Part shown: positions 49,547 through 59,887 of the stretch, piece by piece | How the letters are laid out: every line of letters begins with the position of its first letter | How positions within the stretch are numbered: position 1 is the stretch's first letter | Source of the DNA: Gordonia westfalica | Lineage (GTDB): Bacteria; Actinomycetota; Actinomycetes; Mycobacteriales; Mycobacteriaceae | Length of the DNA: 64,000 bases | Assembly: GCF_900105725.1 (NCBI RefSeq) | Contig: NZ_FNLM01000034.1 | Location: 744,001-808,000 of the forward strand | Direction of reading: 5' to 3' | Notes under the pieces: generated by a model | What the model saw: only the letters and a program-made list of their open reading frames with translations | Told to the model about the DNA's origin: nothing | Database searches by the model: none | Made by a program: the position numbers and the translations under genes

Positions 49547-49587
49547 TGCCGTGCGCGCCGCCCCATGTCGGGACGGCGCGCACGGCA
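49547..49587 (-). terminator. Long hairpin between infB and rbfA
   Basis: Perfect 14-base stem TGCCGTGCGCGCCG/CGGCGCGCACGGCA with a 13-base loop, 40 bases after the infB stop and 20 bases before the rbfA start. There is no U-tract. It may attenuate or process the mRNA rather than stop it completely, because rbfA needs upstream transcription or its own promoter. Confidence 0.7.
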
Positions 49588-49627
49588 GCGGGTCGAGAGT
49601 GTCGTACGAGCTCAGACGTTCACGCGA

Positions 49628-52537
49628 TCAGTCGCGCGGCTTCTCCTGCAGCTCGTACGTCTCGATCACGTCGCCGACCTTGATGTCGGAGTACGTCAGC
49701 GTGAGACCACATTCGTAGCCTTCGCGAACCTCGGTGGCATCGTCCTTCTCGCGCTTGAGCGACGACACGGTGAGGTTCTCGGCGACCACGACGTTGTCGC
49801 GCAGCAGGCGGGCCTTGGCGTTGCGACGCATGATGCCCGACTGCACGAGACAACCGGCGATGTTGCCGACCTTCGACGACTTGAAGATGGCGCGGATCTC
49901 GGCGCGGCCGAGCTCCACCTCTTCGTAGATCGGCTTGAGCATGCCCTTGAGCGCGCTCTCGATCTCGTCGATGGCCTGGTAGATCACCGAGTAGTACCGG
50001 ATGTCGACGCCCTCGCGGTTGGCCAGCTCGGTGGCCTTGCCCTCCGCGCGGACGTTGAAGCCGATGATGATCGCGTCCGAGGCCGCCGCCAGGTTGACGT
50101 TGGTCTCGGTGACGCCACCGACACCGCGGTCGATGATCCGCAGCGACACCTCGTCGCCCATCTCGATGCCCAGCAGGGCCTCTTCGAGGGCTTCGACCGT
50201 ACCGCTGTTGTCACCCTTGAGGATGAGGTTGAGCTGGCTGGTCTCCTTGAGAGCCGAATCCAGGTCTTCCAGGCTGATCCGCTTGCGGCTGCGCGCGGCC
50301 AGCGCATTGCGCTTGCGCGCGTTGCGGCGGTCGGCGATCTGCCGGGCGATGCGGTCCTCCTCGACCACGAGCAGGTTGTCGCCTGCACCGGGGACAGAGG
50401 TGAAACCGATGACCTGGACCGGACGCGAAGGCAGTGCCTCGGCCACGTCCTCGCCGTGCTCGTCGACCATGCGACGGACACGACCATAGGCGTCACCGGC
50501 GACGATCGAGTCGCCGACGCGGAGCGTTCCGCGCTGGACCAGCACGGTCGCCACCGGGCCGCGGCCACGGTCGAGGTGCGCCTCGATGGCGACACCCTGG
50601 GCGTCCATGTCCGGGTTGGCACGCAGGTCGAGCGATGCGTCCGCGGTGAGCAGCACGGCCTCGAGCAGTGCGTCGATGTTCTCGCCCTGCTTGGCCGAGA
50701 TGTCGACGAACATGGCGTCGCCGCCGTACTCCTCGGGGATCAGGCCGTACTCGGTCAGCTGTCCGCGGATCTTCTGCGGATCGGCGCCTTCCTTGTCGAT
50801 CTTGTTCACCGCGACCACGATCGGCACGTCTGCTGCCTGCGCGTGGTTGACCGCCTCCACCGTCTGCGGCATGACGCCGTCGTCGGCCGCGACCACGAGG
50901 ATCGCGATGTCGGTGGCCTTCGCACCACGTGCACGCATGGCGGTGAACGCCTCGTGACCCGGGGTGTCGATGAAGGTGATCAGGCGATCCTCACCGTTGA
51001 GGTGGGTGTTCACCTGGTAGGCACCGATGTGCTGCGTGATGCCGCCGGCCTCGCCCTCGCGGACGTTCGCCTTACGGATCGTGTCGAGCAGTCGGGTCTT
51101 ACCGTGATCGACGTGGCCCATGACGGTGACCACCGGCGGACGCTGCGCGAGATCTTCCTCGCCGCCCTCGTCCTCGCCGTAGGTGAGGTCGAAGCTGTCG
51201 AGCAGCTCGCGGTCCTCGTCCTCCGGGCTGACGACCTGGACGCGGTAGTTCATCTCCGAGCCGAGCAGCTCGAGCGTCTCGTCGTTGACCGACTCGGTCG
51301 CCGTCACCATCTCGCCGAGGTTGAACAGCGCCTGGACCAGCGATGCCGGGTTGGCGTCGATCTTGTCGGCGAAGTCCGACAGCGAGGCACCACGGGCGAG
51401 ACGGATGACCTCGCCGTTGCCGCGCGGAAGCCTGACGCCACCGACGGCCGGAGCCTGCATGTTCTCGTATTCGGCGCGTTTTGCGCGCTTCGACTTGCGG
51501 CCCCTGCGAGGAGCGCCACCGGGACGTCCGAACGCACCCGCGGCTCCACCGCGACCACGTCCTCCGCCGCCACCGCCGCCGGGACGGCCGCGGAAGCCAC
51601 CACCTGCGGGTGCGCCGGGTGCACCGCCGCCGCCACCGGGGCCGCCGCGGTAACCGCCGCCGCCTCCGCCGCGACCACCGCCGGCGCCGGCTCCGCCACG
51701 ACCACCCGGACGGGCGTCAGGACGAGCCGCGCGCGAGGGCATCGCACCGGGGCTGGGACGAGGGGGCATGTTGCCCGGGTTGGGACGGGGACCGCCCTGA
51801 CCGGGAGCCGGACGGCCGCCGCCGGGACGCGGACCACCCTGTCCGGCGGCACCGGGACGGCCGCCGCCGGGACGCGGACCGCCCTGACCGGGGCCGCCGG
51901 GGCGAGCCGCCGGACGCGGCGCGGGAGCCGGAGCCGAGGAGTACGGGTTGTTACCGACGCGCGGTGCACGCGGGCCGGGCTTCGGACCGCCCGGACGCGG
52001 ACCCGGTGCCTTGGTCGGCTGCGTGGGTGCTGCCGATGCGGCCGGAGCCGCAGGTGCCGGTGCCGCGGGCTTGGGAGCACCGGGCGCGGGAGCCGGGCTC
52101 GGTCGCTCGGCCGCCGGCGCTGCAGGTACAGGCGTCTCGACCGGGGCGGGACCCGGCTTCGGGCCGCCGGGCTTGGGTGCACCGGTCCGGGGCGCACTTG
52201 TCTGGGGTGCACTTGTCTGAGGTGCACCGGTCTGGGGTCCCGGGGCGGGACGTTCGGCCGCGGGCGCCGCCGGGGCGGCTCCGGGCTTCGGCGCTGCGGA
52301 CGGCTTGGGTCCGGGCTTGGCCGACTGGCGAGGACTGGGTGCCGACGACGAACCGCCGTCCTTGGCTCCCCCGTCCTGGCCGGGGAATGACTCACGCAGT
52401 CGACGGGCCACCGGGGCCTCTACCGTCGACGACGCCGATTTGACGAACTCGCCCTGCTCCTTGAGACGCTCGAGCACCTGTTTGCTCGTCACGCCAAGTT
52501 CTTTGGCCAGTTCGTGCACGCGGGCTTTGCCTGCCAC
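49628..52537 (-). CDS. infB: Translation initiation factor IF-2
   Basis: GTPase that positions initiator tRNA. 969 residues. Residues 1-55 form the IF2_N helix domain ([22 protein letters not shown]). About 56-360 are a Pro/Gly/Ala/Arg-rich region with repeats such as [13 protein letters not shown] and QTSAP. The G domain has [31 protein letters not shown] and [11 protein letters not shown]; domains II-IV follow. The GTG start at 52537 has AAAGGAGAG 6 bases upstream. It is part of the nusA-ylxR-infB operon. Confidence 0.97.
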   Translation of the reverse strand: MAGKARVHELAKELGVTSKQVLERLKEQGEFVKSASSTVEAPVARRLRESFPGQDGGAKDGGSSSAPSPRQSAKPGPKPSAAPKPGAAPAAPAAERPAPGPQTGAPQTSAPQTSAPRTGAPKPGGPKPGPAPVETPVPAAPAAERPSPAPAPGAPKPAAPAPAAPAASAAPTQPTKAPGPRPGGPKPGPRAPRVGNNPYSSAPAPAPRPAARPGGPGQGGPRPGGGRPGAAGQGGPRPGGGRPAPGQGGPRPNPGNMPPRPSPGAMPSRAARPDARPGGRGGAGAGGGRGGGGGGYRGGPGGGGGAPGAPAGGGFRGRPGGGGGGGRGRGGAAGAFGRPGGAPRRGRKSKRAKRAEYENMQAPAVGGVRLPRGNGEVIRLARGASLSDFADKIDANPASLVQALFNLGEMVTATESVNDETLELLGSEMNYRVQVVSPEDEDRELLDSFDLTYGEDEGGEEDLAQRPPVVTVMGHVDHGKTRLLDTIRKANVREGEAGGITQHIGAYQVNTHLNGEDRLITFIDTPGHEAFTAMRARGAKATDIAILVVAADDGVMPQTVEAVNHAQAADVPIVVAVNKIDKEGADPQKIRGQLTEYGLIPEEYGGDAMFVDISAKQGENIDALLEAVLLTADASLDLRANPDMDAQGVAIEAHLDRGRGPVATVLVQRGTLRVGDSIVAGDAYGRVRRMVDEHGEDVAEALPSRPVQVIGFTSVPGAGDNLLVVEEDRIARQIADRRNARKRNALAARSRKRISLEDLDSALKETSQLNLILKGDNSGTVEALEEALLGIEMGDEVSLRIIDRGVGGVTETNVNLAAASDAIIIGFNVRAEGKATELANREGVDIRYYSVIYQAIDEIESALKGMLKPIYEEVELGRAEIRAIFKSSKVGNIAGCLVQSGIMRRNAKARLLRDNVVVAENLTVSSLKREKDDATEVREGYECGLTLTYSDIKVGDVIETYELQEKPRD

Positions 52538-52650
52538 TGCTCTCCTTTGCTGGAGGCCAAGCGGCTAACCCGCTACGGCCTCGATTTATGTCCGGTACAT
52601 GCTCATCGTGGGGACTTCACGGTGTGCTCATGTTTTCTGCAACCTGTTCC

Positions 52651-52664
52651 GGCTCCGAGGAGCC
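52651..52664 (-). terminator. Short hairpin after ylxR
   Basis: GGCTCC-GA-GGAGCC, a 14-base dyad, 5 bases after the ylxR stop and before infB. It is small and has no U-tract, so partial termination or RNA processing within the operon is the most that can be proposed. Confidence 0.4.
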
Positions 52665-52668
52665 ATCT

Positions 52669-52974
52669 TTAGTGGGTGATCACGCCGAGCTGTTCGGCGA
52701 GATCGTCCGGGTCCACGGTCAGACCGGGAGTCCGGAGTGCCGCGGCGAAGGCCCTGCGTCGCGTCGCGGCGGAGATGCACTCCGCCCTCGCATGCAACCA
52801 AGCGCCACGTCCCGGCATGGTCTTCGCGGGGTCGATCACGATCGTGGTGATGTCGTCACGCTGTCGAGCGACGACACGAACCAACTCGGTGATCTCTGCC
52901 CGCTGCCGGCAACCGACACACATCCGGACTGGCTTGTGGTTGGTCGACGTGCTGGGGGCGGATCGCTGAACCAT
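52669..52974 (-). CDS. ylxR: YlxR (DUF448) nucleic-acid-binding protein
   Basis: A 101-residue YlxR protein with the signature PVRMCVGCRQRAE and GRGAWLHARAECISAATRRRAFAAAL. YlxR is encoded between nusA and infB in most Gram-positive bacteria and acts as a nucleoid-associated or RNase P-interacting protein in some. The Cys-x2-Cys pair is kept. The start is 52 bases after the nusA stop. Confidence 0.93.
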   Translation of the reverse strand: MVQRSAPSTSTNHKPVRMCVGCRQRAEITELVRVVARQRDDITTIVIDPAKTMPGRGAWLHARAECISAATRRRAFAAALRTPGLTVDPDDLAEQLGVITH

Positions 52975-53026
52975 CGATCAGTCTAGCCCGACCGGCCCGG
53001 TGGCGAACAATCGGTTGTCACTCGCG

Positions 53027-54036
53027 TCACTCGGCGGCCTCCTCGACCGCGGGTGCGGCGTCGGAACGGATGTCGATCCGCCACCCGGTGAGACGAGCGG
53101 CCAATCGGGCATTCTGCCCTTCCTTGCCGATGGCGAGGGAGAGCTGATAGTCGGGGACGACGACCCGTGCAGCCTTCGCGGCCTCGTCGACCACGGTGAC
53201 CGATACAACCTTCGCCGGGGACAGCGCATTCCCGACGAACACCGCGGGATCGGAGTCGAAGTCGATGATGTCGATCTTCTCGCCGGCCAGTTCACTCATG
53301 ACGTTGCGCACACGCTGACCCATCGGTCCGATGCAGGCGCCCTTGGCGTTGAGGCCCGAGACGCCGGTGTGCACGGCGATCTTGGAACGGTGACCGGCCT
53401 CGCGGGCGACGGCGACGATCTCGACGGAACCGTCCTCGATCTCGGGTACCTCGAGCGAGAACAGCTTGCGGACCAGGTTCGGGTGGGTGCGCGAGAGCGT
53501 GATCTGCGGTCCGCGGGCTCCGCGACTGACGCCGACGACGTAGCACTTGATGCGGTCGCCGTGGGTGTAGACCTCGCCCGGCACCTGTTCGGCGGGCGGG
53601 ATGACGCCCTCGGTGCTGTTGGCGTCGCTGCCGATCTGCACCACGACCATGCCGCGGGCGTTGGCGCGGGAGTCCTGCTGCACGACGCCGCCGACGATCT
53701 CGCCCTCGTGTGCCACGAGGTCACCGAAGTTCTTCTCGTTCTCGGCGTCGCGCAGGCGCTGCAGGATGACCTGGCGCGCGGTGGTCGCCGCGATTCGGCC
53801 GAAGCCCTCGGGGTGTCGTCCCACTCGTGGACGACGTCGCCGTTCTGGTCGAGTTCCTGCGCCATGACGCGGACGGCACCCGACTTGCGGTTGACGTCGA
53901 CGCGCGCGTGCGGCGCGAATCCGTCGGTGTGGCGGTAGGCGGTCAGTAGGGCCGTCTCGATCGCGGTGATGACCATGTCGATCGAGATGCCCTTGTCGGC
54001 CTCGATCATGCGCAGTGCGCCGATGTCGATGTTCAT
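53027..54036 (-). CDS. nusA: Transcription factor NusA, frameshifted in this sequence
   Basis: NusA binds RNA polymerase in pausing, termination and antitermination. The N-terminal domain ([21 protein letters not shown]...) reads from 54036 to about 53810, then the frame breaks. The rest continues in another frame from [21 protein letters not shown] through the S1 domain ([22 protein letters not shown]) and two KH domains ([39 protein letters not shown]) to 53027. Adding one G (CCCCGAGGG read as CCCCGGAGGG near 53808-53810) restores a normal protein of about 336 residues. As nusA is essential, an assembly error is most likely. Confidence 0.93.
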
Positions 54037-54086
54037 GTCTGTCTCCTATTCACTTGTCGCCGCTGTTCATTTGTCGCTGTTGTTCT

Positions 54087-54683
54087 TCAATCGCTGTTGA
54101 GTTGTGTCCGGTCGCGTGCCCGGCGCCGGTCGATCTCGTCGGCGTCGAGGCCGCAGAGTTCGAGTTCGGTCGCGCTCGGCTGCGAGAAGTCGACCTGCAC
54201 GACCGCGTTCGTCACGGCGTCCAGGTGGATGGACTCGACGGCGATCCGCCCTCGGTGGTTCATCACGATCTCGACGTGCCCGCCCGTGTCCTCGTCGGTG
54301 TCGTCTCCCGGGACGAGCTTGCCGATGCGGCCGGTGACGGACCGCGCCTCGGCGTCCGCTCCCCCGGCGACGTCGACTGCGACGCGGCGTCCGGCGTTGC
54401 GACGCCAGTGCCGCGGGAGTGTCAGTGGACGGTCGACCCCGGGCGAGGTCACCTCGAGGGTGTAGGGGTCGTCGGCGAGTTCGGGAGCGGCGTCGAGGAC
54501 CTCGGAGATCCGGTTGGACAACTCGGCGAGGACGTCGAGGTCGCTACCGCCGTCGCGGTCGACGACGATGGTCAGTTCGTCCTGGCCGTCGCGTCGGTTC
54601 ACCGTGACGTCTTCGAGGTCGAAACCTTGCTCTACGACAAGCTTTTCGACGAGTTCACTCACCTGCGGCGGGCTGATCGGCAT
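54087..54683 (-). CDS. rimP: Ribosome maturation factor RimP
   Basis: Helps 30S subunit assembly. 198 residues from the ATG at 54683: VSELVEKLVVEQGFDLEDVTVNRRDGQDELTIVVD, then SNRISEVLD, the conserved YTLEVTSPGVDRPLT, and the C-terminal Sm-like domain, which carries an insertion around GDDTDEDTGGH. It heads the rimP-nusA-ylxR-infB operon; the nusA start is 50 bases downstream. Confidence 0.94.
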   Translation of the reverse strand: MPISPPQVSELVEKLVVEQGFDLEDVTVNRRDGQDELTIVVDRDGGSDLDVLAELSNRISEVLDAAPELADDPYTLEVTSPGVDRPLTLPRHWRRNAGRRVAVDVAGGADAEARSVTGRIGKLVPGDDTDEDTGGHVEIVMNHRGRIAVESIHLDAVTNAVVQVDFSQPSATELELCGLDADEIDRRRARDRTQLNSD

Positions 54684-54799
54684 GCCACTCCCCTCGTCTT
54701 CAGTTGTCGGGCCGTGCAAGGTCTCGCACGTCGTTGCTTCGACACATCCTAGTGGATCGCCGGGCATGCCCCGACCACCTCTGCCGGACGACTGGCATC

Positions 54800-55303
54800 A
54801 TGTCTCGCGTGACCACATTGGATCGGCGCACCGTGCTGCGCGGCGGACTCGTTGTCGGGGTCGCGGTGGCCGGGGTGGGGGCCGTCAGCGTGTCGGGCTG
54901 CAGCACCGGCCCCTCCGAGGAAACCATCACCGCCGAGCGCCTGACCCCACTCGTTCGATCCGCACTCGCCGACGAGAAGAGCGCCCGGGCCCTCGTGACC
55001 GCCGAGGCGGGTTACGCGGCCGCGCTCACCGTGGTGGCCGATCAGCGTGCCGAGCATGCGCGGGCGTTGCGCGAGGAGATCATCCGCCTCGACCAGGACG
55101 TCGCGACGACCCTCGATGAACCCGCGCCGTCGACGTCGCCCGCTCCCGCCACACCCCCGACCCTGGTCGGCTTCCGCACCGACCTCGAGCGGTCGTCGGG
55201 TGAGGCCCGTGACGTGGCGATCTCCCTTTCCGGCTATCCGGCCGGGTTGGTCGGTTCGGTCGCGGCCGCCGTGACCTCGATGCGAGAGGTGCAACTGGCA
55301 TGA
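54800..55303 (+). CDS. TAT-exported lipoprotein, Rv2843-like
   Basis: A 167-residue protein with a twin-arginine motif (DRRTVLRGG), a hydrophobic stretch (LVVGVAVAGVGAVSVSGC) and a lipobox (VSGC), so it should be a lipid-anchored, Tat-exported protein. The mature part is helical (ALADEKSARALVTAEAGYAAALTVVADQRAEHARALREEII), resembling half of a ferritin-like bundle, with a Pro/Thr/Ser linker. It overlaps the next gene by 4 bases (ATGA). The pair between rimP and proS corresponds to Rv2843-Rv2844. Function unknown. Confidence 0.8.
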   Translation: MSRVTTLDRRTVLRGGLVVGVAVAGVGAVSVSGCSTGPSEETITAERLTPLVRSALADEKSARALVTAEAGYAAALTVVADQRAEHARALREEIIRLDQDVATTLDEPAPSTSPAPATPPTLVGFRTDLERSSGEARDVAISLSGYPAGLVGSVAAAVTSMREVQLA

Positions 55304-55770
55304 CCAGCCCCGTCCCGACGCCGTCCACGGCCGCCGACAGCGACGATCCGCTCGCCGTCGCGGCCGATGCGGAGAACGCCGCGATCTTCACCTACGGGGT
55401 GATCACCGCCTTCGTCGCGGCTGCGCGCCGTCGCATGGTCGGCGACTACGCGGCGGAGCACCGTGCCCGCCGTGACGAGATCGACCGGGCGATAACCGCC
55501 GCCGGCGGCACCCCGCCGCTCGCTGCTGCCGGGTACACACTCCCGGTGCAGGTCACCGACCCGGAGACCGCCGCGCGGGCCGCGCTGGCGGCCGAGGTGG
55601 ACTGCACGACGGCCTATCGTGCACTGCTCGAGCGGGCCGACGACGAACCCGGTCGCCGGATCGGCGTCGACGGCCTGTCGGAATGCGCGGTCCGTGCCGC
55701 CGGCTGGCGCGCGATACTGCAGGAAACCCCGGTCACGGTGGCGTTCCCGGGGTCTCCCGTCTCGGGTTGA
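55300..55770 (+). CDS. DUF4439 ferritin-like protein (Rv2844-like)
   Basis: A 156-residue, Ala-rich four-helix protein: LAVAADAENAAIFTYGVITAFV, RRRMVGDYAAEHRARRDEIDRAI, AARAALAAEVDCTTAYRALLERAD, CAVRAAGWRAILQETPVTVAFPG. The E/EH-x-R positions resemble a di-iron ferritin-like fold (DUF4439), but a full metal set cannot be shown by eye. It is translated together with the preceding lipoprotein, so the two may form a complex at the membrane. Converges with proS. Confidence 0.82.
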   Translation: MTSPVPTPSTAADSDDPLAVAADAENAAIFTYGVITAFVAAARRRMVGDYAAEHRARRDEIDRAITAAGGTPPLAAAGYTLPVQVTDPETAARAALAAEVDCTTAYRALLERADDEPGRRIGVDGLSECAVRAAGWRAILQETPVTVAFPGSPVSG

Positions 55771-55791
55771 TCAAAAAGCAGGGGCTGGTCC

Positions 55792-57534
55792 TCAGGCGCG
55801 GGCGGCCGCGACGATCGCGTCCACCGCGCCGTCGACCGCGACCTCGGTGGCCTCACCGGTGAAGCGGTCCCGGATCTCGATGGTGCCGTTGGCGTACCCG
55901 CGTCCGACCACGACGACGGTCGGCATGCCGAGGAGCTCGGCATCCTTGAACTTCACGCCGGGCGACGCCTTGCGGTCGTCGAGGAGGACCTCGAGTCCGG
56001 CGGCGTCGAGGTCGGCGGCGAGCTGCTCGGCTCCGGCGATCGCGGCCGCGTCCTTGTTGGCGATGACGAGGTGAACGGCGAACGGCGCCACGGCCTTCGG
56101 CCAGCGCAGGCCCTTGTCGTCGTGTGACTGCTCGGCGATCACCGCGACCAGGCGTGACACACCGACACCGTAGGAGCCCTGGGTGAGCCGGACCGGCTTG
56201 CCGTTCTCGCCGAGGACGTCGACCTCGAAGGCGTCGGTGTACTTCTGGCCGAGCTGGAAGATGTGCCCGATCTCGATACCCTTGGCGCTCACCAGGACTC
56301 CGGCGCCATCCGGCGACGGGTCGCCGTCCCGGACCTCGGCGGCCTCGACGGTGCCGTCGGGGGTGAAGTCACGTCCGGCGACGAGACCGACGTAGTGACG
56401 TCCGGGCTCGTCGGCGCCGGTGATCCACGACGTCCCGTCCACCACACGGGGGTCGACGAGGTAGCGGATTCCATTGGCGGCCAAGGCCTTCGGTCCGATG
56501 TATCCCTTCACGAGGAACGGGTTGGCGGCGAAGTCGGCTTCGGTGAGCAACTCGACCTCGGCCGGCGCCACCGATGCCTCGAGACGCTTCAGGTCGACCT
56601 CGCGGTCACCGGGGACGCCGACGCCGACGATCTCCGGATCCTGGCCCAGCGCATGCAGTTTCACGAGCACGTTCTTGAGGGTGTCGGCACCGGTGAACTC
56701 GCCGTCGAGGGTCTCGTTCGCCCACGCCACGAGGGTGTCGATGGTCGCGGTGTCCGGGGTGTCGTGGGCGACCGCCTCGGGCAGGCCGTCGATCGGCTTC
56801 GGGTCGGGCGCGTGCGTGACGACCGCCTCGACGTTGGCCGCGTAGCCCGACTCGAGGCAGCGCACGAAGGTGTCCTCGCCGACCTCGGATTCGGCCAGGA
56901 ACTCCTCGGAGGCGCTGCCGCCCATCGCGCCGGAGGTGGCGGAGACGATGACGTACTTGATCTGGAGGCGTTCGAAGATCTTCTGGTACGCCTCGCGATG
57001 CGCGTTGTACGCCTTCTTGAGGCCGTCGTCGTCGAGGTCGAAGGAGTAGGCGTCCTTCATCACGAACTCGCGTCCGCGGAGGATGCCCGCGCGGGGACGC
57101 TCCTCGTCGCGGTACTTGGTCTGGATCTGGTACAGGATGACCGGCATGTCCTTGTAGGACGAGTACTCGCCCTTGACCAGCGTCGCGAAGAGTTCCTCGT
57201 GGGTGGGCCCGAGGAGCATGTCGGCGCCCTTGCGGTCCTTGAGGCGGAACAGGGCGTCACCGTACTCGGTCCAGCGGTTGGTGGCCTCGTACGGTTCGCG
57301 CGGCAGCAGCGCGGGGAGCAGGATCTCCTGACCGCCGATGGCGTTCATCTCCTCGCGCACCACCGTCTCGATGGCCTTGAGCACGCGCAGACCCAGCGGG
57401 AGCCAGGAGTAGACGCCGGGCGCGACGCGGCGGACATAGCCCGCTCTCACCAGCAGCTTGTGGCTGGGAACCTCGGCATCGGCCGGGTCATCGCGCAGGG
57501 TCCGCAGGAACAGGGTCGACATGCGTGTGATCAC
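55792..57534 (-). CDS. proS: Prolyl-tRNA synthetase
   Basis: Class II bacterial-type ProRS with 580 residues and the INS editing domain. Motif 1 region [19 protein letters not shown], motif 2 [24 protein letters not shown], motif 3 [17 protein letters not shown], and the anticodon domain [23 protein letters not shown]. The editing domain lies between, about 225-380. ATG at 57534 ([19 protein letters not shown]); an internal ATG at 57522 is possible. The Rv2845c position is conserved. Confidence 0.96.
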   Translation of the reverse strand: MITRMSTLFLRTLRDDPADAEVPSHKLLVRAGYVRRVAPGVYSWLPLGLRVLKAIETVVREEMNAIGGQEILLPALLPREPYEATNRWTEYGDALFRLKDRKGADMLLGPTHEELFATLVKGEYSSYKDMPVILYQIQTKYRDEERPRAGILRGREFVMKDAYSFDLDDDGLKKAYNAHREAYQKIFERLQIKYVIVSATSGAMGGSASEEFLAESEVGEDTFVRCLESGYAANVEAVVTHAPDPKPIDGLPEAVAHDTPDTATIDTLVAWANETLDGEFTGADTLKNVLVKLHALGQDPEIVGVGVPGDREVDLKRLEASVAPAEVELLTEADFAANPFLVKGYIGPKALAANGIRYLVDPRVVDGTSWITGADEPGRHYVGLVAGRDFTPDGTVEAAEVRDGDPSPDGAGVLVSAKGIEIGHIFQLGQKYTDAFEVDVLGENGKPVRLTQGSYGVGVSRLVAVIAEQSHDDKGLRWPKAVAPFAVHLVIANKDAAAIAGAEQLAADLDAAGLEVLLDDRKASPGVKFKDAELLGMPTVVVVGRGYANGTIEIRDRFTGEATEVAVDGAVDAIVAAARA

Positions 57535-57562
57535 GACAAACCAGCTTAGTTATGGTGTTCCG

Positions 57563-58303
57563 GTGCTCGTCATCCTCCCTCCCTCCGAGACCAAATCCGA
57601 CGGTGGGCGCGGGGCTCCCCTCGATCTGGACACCCTGTCGTTTCCCGAGTTGAACCCGGTCCGCAAGCGCATCGGTGAGGCCATCGTCGACCTGGCCGGT
57701 GACCTCGACGCGAGCCGCACGGCGCTCGGTCTGGGTGCGACGCAGCTCTCCGAGGTCGATCGCAACGCCGACCTCTGGCTCTCCCCCACCCGCCCGGCCA
57801 TCGAGCGCTACACCGGCGTCCTCTACGACGCCCTCGACCACGCCTCGCTGACCAAGGCCGGCAAGACGAAGGCCGCCGACCGGCTGGCGATCGGTTCCGC
57901 CTTGTTCGGAGTGGTCCGGGCCGCCGACGCGATCCCCGCCTACCGGCTGTCGGGTGGTTCCAAGCTCCCCGGGATGCCGACCCTCGCGTCGATCTGGAAG
58001 CCCGAACTGTCGCCCGCACTCGACGCGGTCGACGACTTCGTCGTCGATCTGCGCTCCGGGGTGTACCAGCAACTGGGCCCCGTGAGCGGCGCGGTGACCG
58101 CAACGGTCATGACCGAACAGCCGGACGGGTCGCGCAAGGTCGTGAGCCACTTCAACAAGCACTACAAGGGGCTGATGGCCCGTGAACTGGTGCGCACGCG
58201 ACGCAATGTCCGTGACGTCAACGGCCTGGCCGCCGTCCTTTCCGACGCGGGAAAACGCGTCGAGATCGCCGCACCCGACCAGATCGTCGTGCTGACGGAC
58301 TAG
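57563..58303 (+). CDS. yaaA: YaaA-family peroxide-stress protein (DUF328)
   Basis: A 246-residue protein with the YaaA pattern: VLVILPPSETKSDGGRG at the start, AIERYTGVLYDAL, GSALFGVVRAADAIPAYRLSGGS, and FNKHYKGLMARELVRTRRNVRD near the end. E. coli YaaA limits intracellular free iron and DNA damage during peroxide stress and can bind DNA. GTG start at 57563; an in-frame upstream ATG (57458) would lie inside proS. Its stop overlaps the convergent MFS gene stop (CTAG). Confidence 0.9.
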   Translation: MLVILPPSETKSDGGRGAPLDLDTLSFPELNPVRKRIGEAIVDLAGDLDASRTALGLGATQLSEVDRNADLWLSPTRPAIERYTGVLYDALDHASLTKAGKTKAADRLAIGSALFGVVRAADAIPAYRLSGGSKLPGMPTLASIWKPELSPALDAVDDFVVDLRSGVYQQLGPVSGAVTATVMTEQPDGSRKVVSHFNKHYKGLMARELVRTRRNVRDVNGLAAVLSDAGKRVEIAAPDQIVVLTD

Positions 58304-59802
58304 GGGTCCACCCCCGCGTCGGCCGCTTCCTGCGCGGCCTGTCCCTCGGCGACCTGCTCCGGGGTGAACCGCATGAACAGGACCACGATCGCGGCGATGA
58401 CCGCGATCCCGGCGCACGCGGCGAAGGCGAGGCCGTAGCCCTCCGCCTGGGCCGCCAGCTGGGCGGGGTTCATGGTCTCGACCGGTTCGGTGGTGCCGCC
58501 CTTCGACAGCGCCCGCGAGGTGACCATCGCGCCGACGACGACGAGGCCGACCGCACCGCCGAGGTTCTGGGCGACCTGCGCGAGGGCGGTCAGCGGACCG
58601 ATCTCGTGCGCGCCGACGCCGGCGACGACGGACAGGGTCAGCGGGATCACCGCGAGTCCCACCCCGAAACCGATGACCACCACCGGGATGAAGATGCCCG
58701 GGAAGTAGTCGGGCGCGTCGGTGGCGATCGACGAGGCGTAGAAGCAGCCGGCGAGGATGACCGCGCCGCCGACGAGGACAAGCCAGCGGGGCTGGACCAT
58801 CAGGGCGAGTTTCGACGCGATCGCCGCGGCGATCCCGAGACCGAAGGCGAACGGGACGACCGCCAGGCCGCTCTGGATCGGCGAGTACTTCAGGATGCCC
58901 TGCAGATACAGCGAGATGAAGACCGCCATGCACATCATGATCATGCTGGCGAACAGGATCGCCAGGAGCGCCGCGACGCGTGAGGTGTTGTCGAACAGCG
59001 AGAACGGCAGGATCGGGTTGCGGGCGCGCCGCTCGACCACGACGAAGGCGATGAGCGCGAGTGCGCCGAGCACGAACGACACCACGACGACGGGTGACCC
59101 CCACCCGTTGGGGCCCTCGTTGACACCGAGCACCAGCAGCGTGCACCCGAGCGTGCCGAGCACCGCGCCGGGGACGTCGAGCGGCAGCCGCTCCCCCTGC
59201 GACTCGCGGAGCGCGACGATGGCACCGATCACGACGACCAGACCGATGGGCACGTTGATGAGGAACACGAGCCGCCACGACACCTCGGTCAGGACGCCAC
59301 CCACGATCAGCCCGGCCACCGATCCGACGCCCGTCATGGCCGCGTAGATGGCAAAGGCCTGACTGCGCGGTTTGCCCGGCGCGAAAGTGGTCGCGACCAG
59401 CGCCATCGCGGTCGGTGCGGCCACCGCCGCCGACGCACCCTGCAACGCGCGGCCGATGATCAGGCTCGCCTCGTTCCAGGCCAGACCGCACAGCAGCGAG
59501 GTCAGGGTGAAGGCCACGACGCCGACGATGAACATCCGTTTGCGGCCGAAGGTGTCACCGAGACGACCGCCGAGCAGCATCAGCCCGCCGAAGGCGAGTA
59601 CGTAACTGCTGATGACCCAGTTGGCGCTGGATTCGGAGAGCGACAGGGCCTCCCGGATCCGCGGGAGGGCCAGCGCCGCGACGGTGCCGTCGAGCACCAT
59701 GAGCAGCTGCATTCCGGACAGCACCAGGATCGGCAATCCGAAGACCGGACGGAACTGGGAGGTGCCCACGGTTCCAGCGTGCACGGATCCGGGATTCGAC
59801 AT
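58300..59802 (-). CDS. MFS drug-efflux transporter, DHA2 (14-helix) family
   Basis: A 500-residue exporter with 14 predicted membrane helices. Motif A is present as GGRLGDTFGRKRMF, and the DHA2 start MLVLDGTVAALALPRI-like sequence appears as LLMVLDGTVAALALPRIREAL. Motif C-like region GVGSVAGLIVGGVLTEVSWRLVFLINVPIG confirms the family (EmrB/QacA type). Substrate unknown. ATG at 59802; the open frame upstream to 59976 has no ribosome site. It is a single gene, convergent with yaaA. Confidence 0.9.
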   Translation of the reverse strand: MSNPGSVHAGTVGTSQFRPVFGLPILVLSGMQLLMVLDGTVAALALPRIREALSLSESSANWVISSYVLAFGGLMLLGGRLGDTFGRKRMFIVGVVAFTLTSLLCGLAWNEASLIIGRALQGASAAVAAPTAMALVATTFAPGKPRSQAFAIYAAMTGVGSVAGLIVGGVLTEVSWRLVFLINVPIGLVVVIGAIVALRESQGERLPLDVPGAVLGTLGCTLLVLGVNEGPNGWGSPVVVVSFVLGALALIAFVVVERRARNPILPFSLFDNTSRVAALLAILFASMIMMCMAVFISLYLQGILKYSPIQSGLAVVPFAFGLGIAAAIASKLALMVQPRWLVLVGGAVILAGCFYASSIATDAPDYFPGIFIPVVVIGFGVGLAVIPLTLSVVAGVGAHEIGPLTALAQVAQNLGGAVGLVVVGAMVTSRALSKGGTTEPVETMNPAQLAAQAEGYGLAFAACAGIAVIAAIVVLFMRFTPEQVAEGQAAQEAADAGVDP

Positions 59803-59887
59803 AAGGCACGACGGTACCGGCCCACCGCTCCGATGTGCCAATCCCTGTTGATTCGCCGATCGCTGTTGATTCGGTGGTGCCGCTCGC

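Noticed and set aside
49565..52390. 941-residue open frame antisense to infB
   Set aside because: It mirrors IF-2 codon by codon and ends in TAATAGTA-type low-complexity peptide; no family motif.
53800..53830. Programmed frameshift in nusA
   Set aside because: No slippery sequence, internal Shine-Dalgarno or hairpin is evident, and two other genes show the same kind of missing G.
59846..59876. Short direct repeat CTGTTGATTCG before the MFS gene
   Set aside because: Two copies only, with no dyad symmetry; not enough to call an operator.
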